Positions 32,171-40,085 of a stretch of DNA of 64,000 nucleotides are shown here, piece after piece. Source of the DNA: DASTFY01 sp963829955 (GTDB lineage: Bacteria; Actinomycetota; Acidimicrobiia; Acidimicrobiales; Ilumatobacteraceae). Where the stretch lies: NCBI GenBank assembly GCA_963829955.1, contig CAWHKS010000001.1, positions 310,001 to 374,000 of the forward strand. Reading direction: 5' to 3'. The notes beneath the pieces are model-generated. The model was given only the letters and a program-made list of their open reading frames with translations, was not told the DNA's origin and did not search any database. The position numbers and the translations under genes are program-made. Numbering within the stretch: position 1 is the first letter of the stretch; every line of letters starts with the position of its first letter.

Positions 32171-33769
32171 ATGGTCGCGATCGCAGACGCCCTCGGCGAA
32201 GTTGGCCTCCCAGCCCCGATGGCGGAGCTCACTGCCCGTCAATGGGACGCGGTGGTGGTCGGAGGCGGACACAACGGACTGGCCTGCGCGGCCTATCTGG
32301 CCCGCGCCGGCTGGTCGGTCCTGGTGCTGGAGCGACGCGAGCGGCTGGGGGGCGCATGCACCCTCGAACGCCCCTTCCCGGACGACCGCTACGTCGTGAG
32401 CCCATGCGCGTACGTCATCGGCCTGCTCGATCCCGTGGTCATCGACGAGCTCGACCTGCGCCGCCGCGGGCTCGAGGTGTTCGTGGCCGATCCCAACCTC
32501 TGGGCACCCTTCGAGGACGGGTCGTCGCTGGCCCAGTGGAACGACGACGCCCGCACGCAAGCGGGGCTGGAGGCGCTCGGCCTCTCCCCCGCCGACATCG
32601 ACGGCTACTGGGCGTACGAGCAGGTCTTCGACGACATGCGCAAGCTGCTACGCACCGGGAGCCGGGACAGCTGGATCGGGGACTCGCCCACCCGCGACGA
32701 GCTCGAGGCCATGCTCGGCCACGACAAGTGGATGATCGACATCCTCTTCGAGGCGTCGATCTCGGACGTGCTCGACCACTACGTGAGCGACCAGCGCATC
32801 AAGGACGCGCTCTTCGGTCAGGGTGTGATCGGCGCCTACGCCGGCCCACGTGACTGGGGCACGGCGTCCGTGAAGCTGATGCACTACCAGGGCGACCTCG
32901 AGGGGCAGGGCCCGGTGTGGGGCTACGTGCGGGGCGGGATGGGCATGGTCAGCTTCGCCCTCGCCGAAGCCGCGGCCGAGGCGGGAGCCGCACTCGCCTG
33001 CGGAGTCGAGGTGGCGGAGATCCTGCCCGGTGAAGGCGTGCGTCTGGCTGGCGGGGAGTTGCTCCGCGCCCGCACTGTGGTGTGCAACGCCGACCCGAAG
33101 CGCGCGCTCGGCATGCTCGAGGGGTCGGGAGCCGTCCCGGCGCCGTACCAGGAGCGGTTGGAGGCCTGGCAGATCCGCAGCCCGGTCGTGAAGTTCAACG
33201 CCGCGCTCTCCCGGTTGCCCACGTTCACGGCGGCGGCCGGCGAGACGTGGCCGTTCCGCTCGATGATCTCGGTGACGCAGGGCCTCGAGGGCGCGCAGCG
33301 AGCCTTCGAGGACTGCCGGGCCGGCATCGCCAACGTGGGGTACGGCGAGGTGTACTTCCAGACCGGGTACGACCCCTCCCCCGCGCCCGAGGGCCGGCAC
33401 CTCATGAGCGTGTTCGGGCAGTACGCGCCCTACGAGCTCGCCGGGACGACCTGGGACGAGCAGCGGGACGCCATCGGCCGGCAGTTCCTCGAGCTCATCG
33501 GCCGCTTCGCCCCCGACGTCAGTGACTGCATCGAGTACTCAGAGGTCCTGGGTCCACCCGACATCGAGGAGCGCGTCGGCCTCACCGGTGGGCACATCTT
33601 CCAGGGTGAGACCATGCCGGACCAGATGTGGGAGCACCGCCTCACCGCCCGCACCCCGATCCCGGGCTTCTACCTGTGCGGTGCGGCCACCCACCCGGCC
33701 GGGTCCGTCATCGCGCTCAACGGTCGGAACGCCGCCGACGCCATCATCCACGACCGCAGGGCGCGCTAG
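32171..33769 (+). CDS. FAD-dependent phytoene-dehydrogenase-like oxidoreductase
   Basis: 532 aa. FAD motif DAVVVGGGHNGLACAAYLARAGWSVLVLERRERLGGACTLE (about 27-67), then a CrtI/amine-oxidase-like middle domain, and the C-terminal FAD segment LTARTPIPGFYLCGAATHPAGSVIALNGRNAADAI. It belongs to the CrtI-like clade (pyridine nucleotide-disulfide oxidoreductase domain 2/PYROXD2-like), whose members desaturate or oxidise carotenoids and other hydrophobic compounds. TetR control implies induction by a substrate. Its TAG shares the CTAG tetranucleotide with the stop of the convergent rhodanese fusion. Confidence 0.87.
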   Translation: MVAIADALGEVGLPAPMAELTARQWDAVVVGGGHNGLACAAYLARAGWSVLVLERRERLGGACTLERPFPDDRYVVSPCAYVIGLLDPVVIDELDLRRRGLEVFVADPNLWAPFEDGSSLAQWNDDARTQAGLEALGLSPADIDGYWAYEQVFDDMRKLLRTGSRDSWIGDSPTRDELEAMLGHDKWMIDILFEASISDVLDHYVSDQRIKDALFGQGVIGAYAGPRDWGTASVKLMHYQGDLEGQGPVWGYVRGGMGMVSFALAEAAAEAGAALACGVEVAEILPGEGVRLAGGELLRARTVVCNADPKRALGMLEGSGAVPAPYQERLEAWQIRSPVVKFNAALSRLPTFTAAAGETWPFRSMISVTQGLEGAQRAFEDCRAGIANVGYGEVYFQTGYDPSPAPEGRHLMSVFGQYAPYELAGTTWDEQRDAIGRQFLELIGRFAPDVSDCIEYSEVLGPPDIEERVGLTGGHIFQGETMPDQMWEHRLTARTPIPGFYLCGAATHPAGSVIALNGRNAADAIIHDRRAR

Positions 33770-35187
33770 GACTCGGACCGAGCGGCCGGCTCCTGCGTCA
33801 CCGTTGGCGTCACCGGGAGGCCGGCGGCTACCCAGGCCGAGAACCCGCCCTGCAGGTCCGCCACGCTGTGGAAGCCGTGGGACCGCAGCAGCGAGGCGCC
33901 GACCGATGACCGGTAGCCACCGGCGCAGTAGACGACGGTGGGGACGCCGGAGTCGAGCTCGCCCATGCGGTCCAGCAACCGGGCGAGGGGGATGCGGGTG
34001 GCGCCGGCGATGACGCCGTTCTCCTGCTCGCCCGGGTTGCGGATGTCCACGATCTGCAGCCCCTCGGCCCCGGTTCGTACCTCCGCCACTTCGACGGCGG
34101 AGAGGCGGCGCGAACGCTCGGCCAGCTCGGGGTGCTCGAGCAGCGCGCGCTCGACATCTTCGACCGCGCCGGCGACCCGATCGAAGCCGATGCGGGCCAG
34201 CCGGACCCTCGCCTCGGTGCCGCGCCCGCTGTCGGCGACGACCACGATCGGTTGGTCGGGACGGATCACGTCACCGGCGTACTCCGCGAAGCGGCCCTCC
34301 AGGCCGACGTTGACGGCGCCCCGGAGGTGTCCGGAGGCGAACTCGCCCGGGGACCGGGCATCCAGCAGGACTCCCCCTCCGTCCACGATCGCCAAGGCCT
34401 GCTCGACGGTGATGACCTCGGGCGGCTCGCGGTCGTCGAGGAGTTGATGGTCGTGGCGGTTGGCGTCCGCCGCGAAGGCGAAGTAGAGGGGCGCCACCGA
34501 CTGGCCCTCGGTGACGGCGGCCACGAACTGCTCCTCGGTCATCGGCCGCAGCGCGTAGTTCGTCTCTCGTTGCTCACCGATGGTCGACGTGACCGCGTCC
34601 GACATGGCCTTGCCGCAGGCCGACCCGGCGCCGTGGGCCGGGTACACCCTCGTGGTGTCGGGCAGCGTCAGAAGTTGATCATGCAAGGAGTGGTACAGGC
34701 GGCCGGCGAGGTCGTCCGCCGTCCAACCCGCCGAGGACAGCAGGTCGGGCCGCCCGACATCGCCGATGAACAGCGTGTCGCCGGTGAGCACGCCCCACGG
34801 CTCGGGGTCGTCGGCGTGCTCCCAGATCACGATCGAGATCGACTCCGGGGTGTGGCCGGGCGTGGCGCGCGCCTCCAGCACGACATCTCCCAGCGACAGC
34901 CGCTCACCGTCGGCGAGGGGGTCCATCGGGAAGTCGGTGCGGGCCTCGCTGCCATAGGACACGGCGGCGCCGGTGGCGGCGGCGAGCTCGAGGTGACCAG
35001 AGAGGAAGTCGGCATGGAAGTGGGTCTCGATCACGCGCTCGATGCGCAGCCCGAGCTCCTCGGCGTCAGCCAGGTAGCCCGAGACGTCCCGCTGCGGGTC
35101 GACGACGACCGCCCGTCCCGTCTCCTCGTCGCCGATCAGGTAGCTGAAAAGCGAGAGGCAGCTGAGCTGGTACTGCCGGAAGATCAT
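33766..35187 (-). CDS. persulfide dioxygenase (ETHE1-like)-double rhodanese fusion
   Basis: 473 aa from the ATG at 35187 (GAGGAGG upstream). Residues 1-240 form a metallo-beta-lactamase domain with ETHFHADFLSGH, GHTPESIS and VYPAHGAGSACGK, matching ETHE1/Blh-type persulfide dioxygenases. Two rhodanese domains follow. The first (about 270-365) has IVVVADSGRGTEA where the catalytic Cys loop should be, so it is inactive. The second (about 375-465) has VVYCAGGYRSSVGASLL with the catalytic Cys. The role is likely oxidation of sulfane sulfur (persulfides) and sulfur transfer to or from carriers. It shares its stop tetranucleotide CTAG with the convergent gene. Confidence 0.9.
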   Translation of the reverse strand: MIFRQYQLSCLSLFSYLIGDEETGRAVVVDPQRDVSGYLADAEELGLRIERVIETHFHADFLSGHLELAAATGAAVSYGSEARTDFPMDPLADGERLSLGDVVLEARATPGHTPESISIVIWEHADDPEPWGVLTGDTLFIGDVGRPDLLSSAGWTADDLAGRLYHSLHDQLLTLPDTTRVYPAHGAGSACGKAMSDAVTSTIGEQRETNYALRPMTEEQFVAAVTEGQSVAPLYFAFAADANRHDHQLLDDREPPEVITVEQALAIVDGGGVLLDARSPGEFASGHLRGAVNVGLEGRFAEYAGDVIRPDQPIVVVADSGRGTEARVRLARIGFDRVAGAVEDVERALLEHPELAERSRRLSAVEVAEVRTGAEGLQIVDIRNPGEQENGVIAGATRIPLARLLDRMGELDSGVPTVVYCAGGYRSSVGASLLRSHGFHSVADLQGGFSAWVAAGLPVTPTVTQEPAARSES

Positions 35188-35264
35188 GCCGGGCTCCTCC
35201 TCGGTCGACGCTGACCGTGCCCCCAGGATGCGACCTCGTGCGGACGGACACAACCCGCCCGGGT

Positions 35265-35281
35265 GTGAGGCATCGCCTCAC
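35265..35281. promoter_or_regulatory. inverted repeat between rhodanese fusion and small membrane protein gene
   Basis: GTGAGGC-ATC-GCCTCAC, 7-bp perfect arms, in the 101-bp divergent gap and 7 nt before the GTG at 35289. It would sit over the start region of the plus-strand gene; operator or leader hairpin. Confidence 0.45.
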
Positions 35282-35288
35282 GGGTACC

Positions 35289-35735
35289 GTGTCACCCGTG
35301 GGCTCCTCGGGACCCGCCCCCGTCGGTTGGCGTCCACGCGCCGCGGTGGCCGCCGTCCTCCTCGCCCTCGTGCTGCCCTTCGTGCGCGACCACGACAGCT
35401 TCCCGCTCTCCATCTACCCGATGTACGCCGGCGCCCGCAGCGACGTGGAGACGCTGCCGGCCGTCTTCGGCACGAACGAGCACGGGGAGGTCGAGCGCCT
35501 CTCCACCAGGACCATCGCCCGCTCGGACGACCCGCTCATCACGACGTCGCTGCTGCGCCAGGCCATCCGGTCCGGGCGCGCCGACGCCCTGTGCGACGAG
35601 ATCGCGGGGCGGGCGCCGTCGGGAACGGTGTCCGTCGAGATCGTCGAGGAGCAGTTCGACCTGGTGGCCAGTGCCGCCGGCGATGATGAGGTCCTGGACC
35701 GGACCGTGCACGCCCGATGCCCGGTGGCGGAATGA
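35289..35735 (+). CDS. small membrane-anchored protein paired with HTTM protein
   Basis: 148 aa from GTG 35289. One N-terminal helix (AAVAAVLLALVLPFV) is followed by FPLSIYPMYAGARSDVETLPAVFG and an extracytoplasmic alpha/beta domain of about 110 residues. No named family is recognised. The FPLSxYPMYA stretch is what I would expect of HTTM-associated partners, and the HTTM gene is next on the strand. Its TGA lies in the first copy of a 98-bp tandem repeat. Without the array, its stop and the HTTM start would share the same GGAATGA junction. Confidence 0.6.
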   Translation: MSPVGSSGPAPVGWRPRAAVAAVLLALVLPFVRDHDSFPLSIYPMYAGARSDVETLPAVFGTNEHGEVERLSTRTIARSDDPLITTSLLRQAIRSGRADALCDEIAGRAPSGTVSVEIVEEQFDLVASAAGDDEVLDRTVHARCPVAE

Positions 35736-36023
35736 GCGAGCGGAGCGAGCTCAGGCCGGCCCGGCCAGCGAGCAGGAGCGAGCGGACGGGCAATGGGGTC
35801 CGGGGGCGCAGCCCCCGAGGGATACCGGAATGAGCGAGCGGAGCGAGCTCAGGCCGGCCCGGCCAGCGAGCAGGAGCGAGCGGACGGGCAATGGGGTCCG
35901 GGGGCGCAGCCCCCGAGGGATACCGGAATGAGCGAGCGGAGCGAGCTCAGGCCGGCCCGGCCAGCGAGCAGGAGCGAGCGGACGGGCAATGGGGTCCGGG
36001 GGCGCAGCCCCCGGAGAGACCGG
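35731..36023. repeat. three tandem copies of a 98-bp repeat
   Basis: Copies begin AATGAGCGAGCGGAGCGAGC at 35731, 35829 and 35927 (spacing 98, 98, 97). The third copy ends slightly differently (GGAGAGACC instead of GAGGGATACC). Each unit holds GAGCGAGCGGAGCGAGCTC and the hairpin CCGGGGGC-GCA-GCCCCCG. The array separates the small membrane protein gene from the HTTM gene. Open frames through it are artefacts of a repeat length not divisible by 3. Confidence 0.95.
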
Positions 36024-36024
36024 A

Positions 36025-36975
36025 ATGACCGGACGGACCACGCTCGGGGGCCGGGTGGACGGCTGGCTGTTCGCGGCGGCGCCGGCCGAACGGCTGGCGG
36101 TCCTGCGGATCCTCACCGGTGGCTTCGCGGTGGTCTACCTGGCCGTGCGCCTCCGGCCGTTCGCGAGCCTGGCCGACGCCGACCCCGGCCGGTTCGATCC
36201 GGTCGGCGCCCTCTGGTTCCTCGACGGGCCTCTGCCCGACGGCGCGCTCTTCGGCCTCCTGGTGGCCGCGGTAGCGGCCGGCGTCGCGTACACCGTCGGC
36301 GCCTGGTTCAGGATCAGCGGTCCGCTCTTCGCGATCACGCTGCTGCTCGCGACCACCTACCGCAGCTCGTGGGGCCAACTGCTGCACTTCGAGAACCTGA
36401 TGGTGCTCCACGTGCTCGTGGTGGGCCTGACCCGCAGCGCCGACGTCCTCTCGTGGGACGCCCGGCGGCGCCGGCTGGGCACGAACCGCGAGCCCGCGCC
36501 CCAACAGCGGGCCCAGCCCGCGTACGGCTGGCCGGTGCGCCTGGCCGCGCTCATGACCGTCGTGACGTACGTGCTGGCCGGCCTGGCCAAGTTGCGGCTG
36601 GGCGGCATCGACTGGCTGGTGGGCGACACGCTGCGCAACCACGTGGCCTACTCGGCGGTCCGCCTGGAGGTGCTCGGTGCCCGGCCGTCACCGCTGGCTG
36701 GCCCCCTCGTGGGCCAGGGCTGGCTGTTCCCGCCGCTGGCTGTGCTCACAGTCGTCGTCGAGCTAGCGGCTCCGGTGGCGCTCCTCGGGGGCCGGGTACG
36801 CGACGTGTGGGTGGTCGCGGCCTGGCTCCTGCACGCTGGGATCGCCGCGCTCATGCTGGTCGTGTTCCCGTATCCGTTGCTCCTCGTCGCCTTCGCGCCG
36901 TTCTACCCTCTGGAAAAGGTGGCCCGATGGGTGTCAGGCTTCCTGACACGACGACAGGTGTTGCCGTCGGGGTGA
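36025..36975 (+). CDS. HTTM/DoxX-like integral membrane protein
   Basis: 316 aa with about eight membrane helices, start ATG 36025 at the end of the repeat array. The N-terminal block ERLAVLRILTGGFAVVYLAVRL and SSWGQLLHFENLMVLHVLVVGL resemble the horizontally transferred transmembrane (HTTM) domain, relatives of vitamin-K gamma-carboxylase. The conserved LLHFEN segment supports this, but the soluble C-terminal part of the carboxylase is missing. Catalytic function is unknown. The preceding small membrane protein is its likely partner. Confidence 0.72.
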   Translation: MTGRTTLGGRVDGWLFAAAPAERLAVLRILTGGFAVVYLAVRLRPFASLADADPGRFDPVGALWFLDGPLPDGALFGLLVAAVAAGVAYTVGAWFRISGPLFAITLLLATTYRSSWGQLLHFENLMVLHVLVVGLTRSADVLSWDARRRRLGTNREPAPQQRAQPAYGWPVRLAALMTVVTYVLAGLAKLRLGGIDWLVGDTLRNHVAYSAVRLEVLGARPSPLAGPLVGQGWLFPPLAVLTVVVELAAPVALLGGRVRDVWVVAAWLLHAGIAALMLVVFPYPLLLVAFAPFYPLEKVARWVSGFLTRRQVLPSG

Positions 36976-37005
36976 GCGCGTACGATCCGCCCAGGAGGCA
37001 CGACC

Positions 37006-38160
37006 ATGAAGCGAAGCACCGACCGGATCCTCACCACGCACGTGGGCAGCCTGGCCCGTCCGCCCGAGCTCCTCGACACCATGAAGGAGAAGGAGAACGA
37101 CCGGCCCTACGACGCCGAGCTGTTCGATCGGCAGGTGACCGACGCCGTGGCCGAACGGGTCAAGCAACAGGTCGCGTGCGGCATCGACATCGTCACCGAC
37201 GGGGAGATGAGCAAGAGCAGCTTCCTCGGGTACGTGAAGGACCGCCTCGGCGGCTTCGAGGTCGACACGGGCACGCGCCGCATGGCGCCGTCGTGGCAGA
37301 AGGAGGTCGACGACTTCCCTGACTACTACGCCGACTACTTCAAGAAGTACTCCTCGACCGTCGTGCCGCTGCGCGGCCTCACCTGCACCGGGCCGATCAG
37401 CTACGTCGGCCAGGAGCTGGTTCAGAAGGACATCGCCAACCTGAAGGCGGCCGTCGAGGGGCTCGACGTCGAGGAGGTGTTCATGCCCTCGACAGGCCCG
37501 AGCGGCTTCGGGAGGAACTCCTACTTCGACACCCACGAGGAGTACCTCAGCAACGTGGCCGAGGCCATGCGGGAGGAGTACCACGCCATCGTGGATGCCG
37601 GGTTCGTGCTCCAGGTGGATGATCCGTTCCTCATCGACATGCTCAGCGATCCGACGAAGGAGCTGTCAGAGCGGCAGCAGGCCGCCGAGCTCCACGTCGA
37701 GGCCCTGAACCACGCCCTGCGCGACATCCCGACCGACCGCATCCGGCACCACACGTGCTACGGCCTCAACCACGGTCCGCGCATGAACGACATCCCGCTG
37801 TCGGACGCGCTCGCGTACACCCTGAAGATCAACGCCGGCGCCTACTCGTTCGAGGTGGCCAACCCGCGCCACATGCACGAGTGGCGGGTCTGGGAGACCA
37901 TCAAGCTGCCCGACGACAAGATCATCATCCCGGGTCTGCTCGGCCACGCGAACAACTACGTCGAGCACCCGGACCTGATCGCCGAGTACATCGTCAAGTA
38001 CGCGGGCCTGGTCGGGAAGGAGAACGTGATCGCCGGCGCCGACTGCGGCTTCTCGTCCCGCGCCTCGTACGCACCCGAGGTGCATCCGACCATCGTGTGG
38101 CCCAAGTTCGAGGCCCTCGCGGCCGGCGCCGCCATCGCCAGCAAGGAGCTCTGGGGGTAA
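37006..38160 (+). CDS. MetE-like (cobalamin-independent methionine synthase II family) protein
   Basis: 384 aa, only the C-terminal barrel of MetE. AGGAGG lies 6 nt before the ATG. LTTHVGSLARPPELL at the N terminus, GIDIVTDGEM, LQVDDPFLIDML, RIRHHTCYGLNHGP (zinc His/Cys) and GADCGFSSRA (zinc Cys) are present. Such short forms lack the folate-binding N-terminal domain of true MetE and often act as thiol methyl- or alkyltransferases with other partners. It precedes a PEP-mobile-domain protein by 43 bp, an unusual pairing with no obvious known pathway. Confidence 0.85.
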   Translation: MKRSTDRILTTHVGSLARPPELLDTMKEKENDRPYDAELFDRQVTDAVAERVKQQVACGIDIVTDGEMSKSSFLGYVKDRLGGFEVDTGTRRMAPSWQKEVDDFPDYYADYFKKYSSTVVPLRGLTCTGPISYVGQELVQKDIANLKAAVEGLDVEEVFMPSTGPSGFGRNSYFDTHEEYLSNVAEAMREEYHAIVDAGFVLQVDDPFLIDMLSDPTKELSERQQAAELHVEALNHALRDIPTDRIRHHTCYGLNHGPRMNDIPLSDALAYTLKINAGAYSFEVANPRHMHEWRVWETIKLPDDKIIIPGLLGHANNYVEHPDLIAEYIVKYAGLVGKENVIAGADCGFSSRASYAPEVHPTIVWPKFEALAAGAAIASKELWG

Positions 38161-38203
38161 TCTCCCGAGCCGGGGCAGTCGCAGAGTTCTCAGGGGGGTT
38201 GAC

Positions 38204-39862
38204 ATGACGGCAACGACGAGTGACGACATCGTCTTTCCGGGTCCGGACGAGATCGAGGGCTTCTGGGCGCTCGACAAGATGCACGCGCCACGGCCGGTCA
38301 CACCGCTGTCCTTCGACTTGGTCGTGCGCACCCTCTCGGAGGGGTTCACCAAGGCGCAGGCCGAATACGACTGCCCGATGATGGCGTCGTCCCGCGAGAT
38401 CAACCACTACTTCTACATGGCGTTCCACCCCATCCCGGACGAGGCCGAGCTGGCGGACCGCATGACCCGCTACCACGACAAGCTCGCCGAGAAGGTGCCC
38501 GGCGTCGGCAAGACCTGGGAAGAGGAGTGGAAGCCTGCCGTGCGGGCCCGCAACGAGGGCGAGCGCACCGCGGACTACTCGGGCCTGAGCGACGAGGAGC
38601 TGGTGGCCAAGCTCGACGAGTACACCGACGAGATGCGGCACCAGTGGTGGATCCACGGCCACATCAACTTCGTCCTGCTGTCGAGCAGCGCGTTCTGCGA
38701 CCTCTACGACGAACTCATGGAGCCCGAGGAGTCGACCGAGTCCTACCAGGCGCTCCAGGGCTTCCACACCCGCTCCGTCGACGCCCAGCGCGGGCTGTGG
38801 GACCTGAGCCGACGGGCCAAGGCCAGCTCCGCTCTCACCGAGCTGCTGCGCACGAAGGAGCCGGCGGACATCCTCGTCGCCCTTGAAGAGACCGACGAGG
38901 GTCGCGCCTTCAAGGCCGAGCTGGACGCCTTCCTGTTCGAGTTCGGTTGGCGCCACGACGCGGTGTACGACCTGGCCGACGTGCCGTGGCGGGAGGATCC
39001 GTCCATCCCGCTGGCCAGCATCGGCGGCCTGATGGAGCTGGGCGACGACGAGGACCCGGAGGCCCAATACCAGAAGAACGTCGCCACCCGTGAGACCCTC
39101 ATGGCCAAGGCGCGCGAGAAGCTGGCCGACGACCCCGAGAAGCTCGCCCGGCTCGAGAAGCTCTACGAGGCCGCCGTCTACAGCTTCCCCCTCACCGAGG
39201 ACCACGCCTTCTACATCGACCAGCTCGGGGTGAGCGTGTTCCGGCGCTTCGTGCTGATGCTGGGCGATCGGCTGGTCGCTAAGGGCGTGCTCGACGCCGC
39301 CGACGACGTGTTCTACCTGTACCGGGACGAGCTCGTCGACGCCCTGCGCGACGGCGGCGACCGTCGGGAGGTGGCGGCCGAGCGCCGGGCCAGCATGGAG
39401 AAGGCCGCCCAGGTCGTCCCGCCGGGCGCCCTGGGCAACCCGCCGCCACCACCGGAGGAGCCCGACCCCTTCATGGACGCCCTCGTGATCCGGCTGCTGG
39501 GTGTCGTGCCACCGGAGGACAATCCGGACCCCAACGTGATCAGGGCCGTCTCCGGATCCCCCGGCTCCTATACGGGGACAGCCCGGGTCGTGCGCTCGCT
39601 GGCGGAGGGCACGGACCTGGAGGACGGGGAGGTCATGGTCTGCGAGATGACCCTGCCGCCCTGGGTGCCCCTGTTCTCGATCGCCGGTGCGATCGTCTCC
39701 GACGTCGGCGGCGTGCTCTCGCACTGCGCCATCGTCGCCCGCGAGTTCGGCAAGCCGGCCGTCGTCGGCACGCAGGTCGGCACCAACGTGATCCAGAGCG
39801 GCCAGACCATCACCGTCGACGGCACGAACGGCGTCGTCTACCTCGACGGTCGCCCGGTCTGA
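38204..39862 (+). CDS. PEP-utilising enzyme mobile-domain protein
   Basis: 552 aa. The C-terminal 90 residues are the swivelling phosphohistidine domain: VCEMTLPPWVPLFSIAGAIVSDVGGVLSHCAIVAREFGKPAVVGT, with the phosphorylatable His in LSHCAIVAREF. The upstream 440 residues are helical, acidic and lack both the ATP-grasp domain (PPDK_N) and the PEP-binding TIM barrel. Phosphoryl transfer therefore needs another protein, or the family works differently, as in rifampin phosphotransferase-like and phenylphosphate synthase subunits. It is probably co-transcribed with the MetE-like gene. Confidence 0.83.
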   Translation: MTATTSDDIVFPGPDEIEGFWALDKMHAPRPVTPLSFDLVVRTLSEGFTKAQAEYDCPMMASSREINHYFYMAFHPIPDEAELADRMTRYHDKLAEKVPGVGKTWEEEWKPAVRARNEGERTADYSGLSDEELVAKLDEYTDEMRHQWWIHGHINFVLLSSSAFCDLYDELMEPEESTESYQALQGFHTRSVDAQRGLWDLSRRAKASSALTELLRTKEPADILVALEETDEGRAFKAELDAFLFEFGWRHDAVYDLADVPWREDPSIPLASIGGLMELGDDEDPEAQYQKNVATRETLMAKAREKLADDPEKLARLEKLYEAAVYSFPLTEDHAFYIDQLGVSVFRRFVLMLGDRLVAKGVLDAADDVFYLYRDELVDALRDGGDRREVAAERRASMEKAAQVVPPGALGNPPPPPEEPDPFMDALVIRLLGVVPPEDNPDPNVIRAVSGSPGSYTGTARVVRSLAEGTDLEDGEVMVCEMTLPPWVPLFSIAGAIVSDVGGVLSHCAIVAREFGKPAVVGTQVGTNVIQSGQTITVDGTNGVVYLDGRPV

Positions 39863-39885
39863 CGAACGGTCGCCCGGTCTGACGA
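39846..39885. repeat. perfect 20-bp tandem duplication over a stop codon
   Basis: ACGGTCGCCCGGTCTGACGA occurs twice in succession (39846-39865 and 39866-39885). The first copy holds the last codons and TGA of the PEP-mobile-domain gene. The second is a non-coding echo, a recent replication-slippage duplication. Confidence 0.95.
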
Positions 39886-40015
39886 CGGCGCGTCCGCTGC
39901 GGCGGCGCAGTCGGTCTGCCTTTGGCGAGATGTGAAGCGCGCTGTCCGAGTCCCCGCCTGAGTCGGTGGTTCGTCGCCACGACGTAGCGCACGGGCCAAC
40001 GCTCAGCGCAGGATG

Positions 40016-40062
40016 CGGGTTGTTCCATCTGCAAGCGTGCGCCGGTCGTCCCGGTTTCCGGC
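40016..40062 (-). repeat. 47-nt dispersed motif, copy B
   Basis: On the minus strand this begins GCCGGAAACCG and contains GCACGCTTGCAG and AACAAC, aligning without gaps to 9401-9447. It lies in the 223-bp space between the PEP-mobile-domain stop and the MocR stop (both 3' ends), so it is not a promoter of either gene. Confidence 0.5.
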
Positions 40063-40085
40063 ACAACCGGCGCATGCTTCCGTCG

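Noticed and set aside
35731..36023. CRISPR-like array
   Set aside because: The 98-bp units are contiguous with no unique spacers; it is a plain tandem repeat.
35793..37322. 509-aa ORF across the repeat array and HTTM gene
   Set aside because: Reads repeat units in successive frames and then runs out of frame through HTTM and MetE-like genes; not coding.
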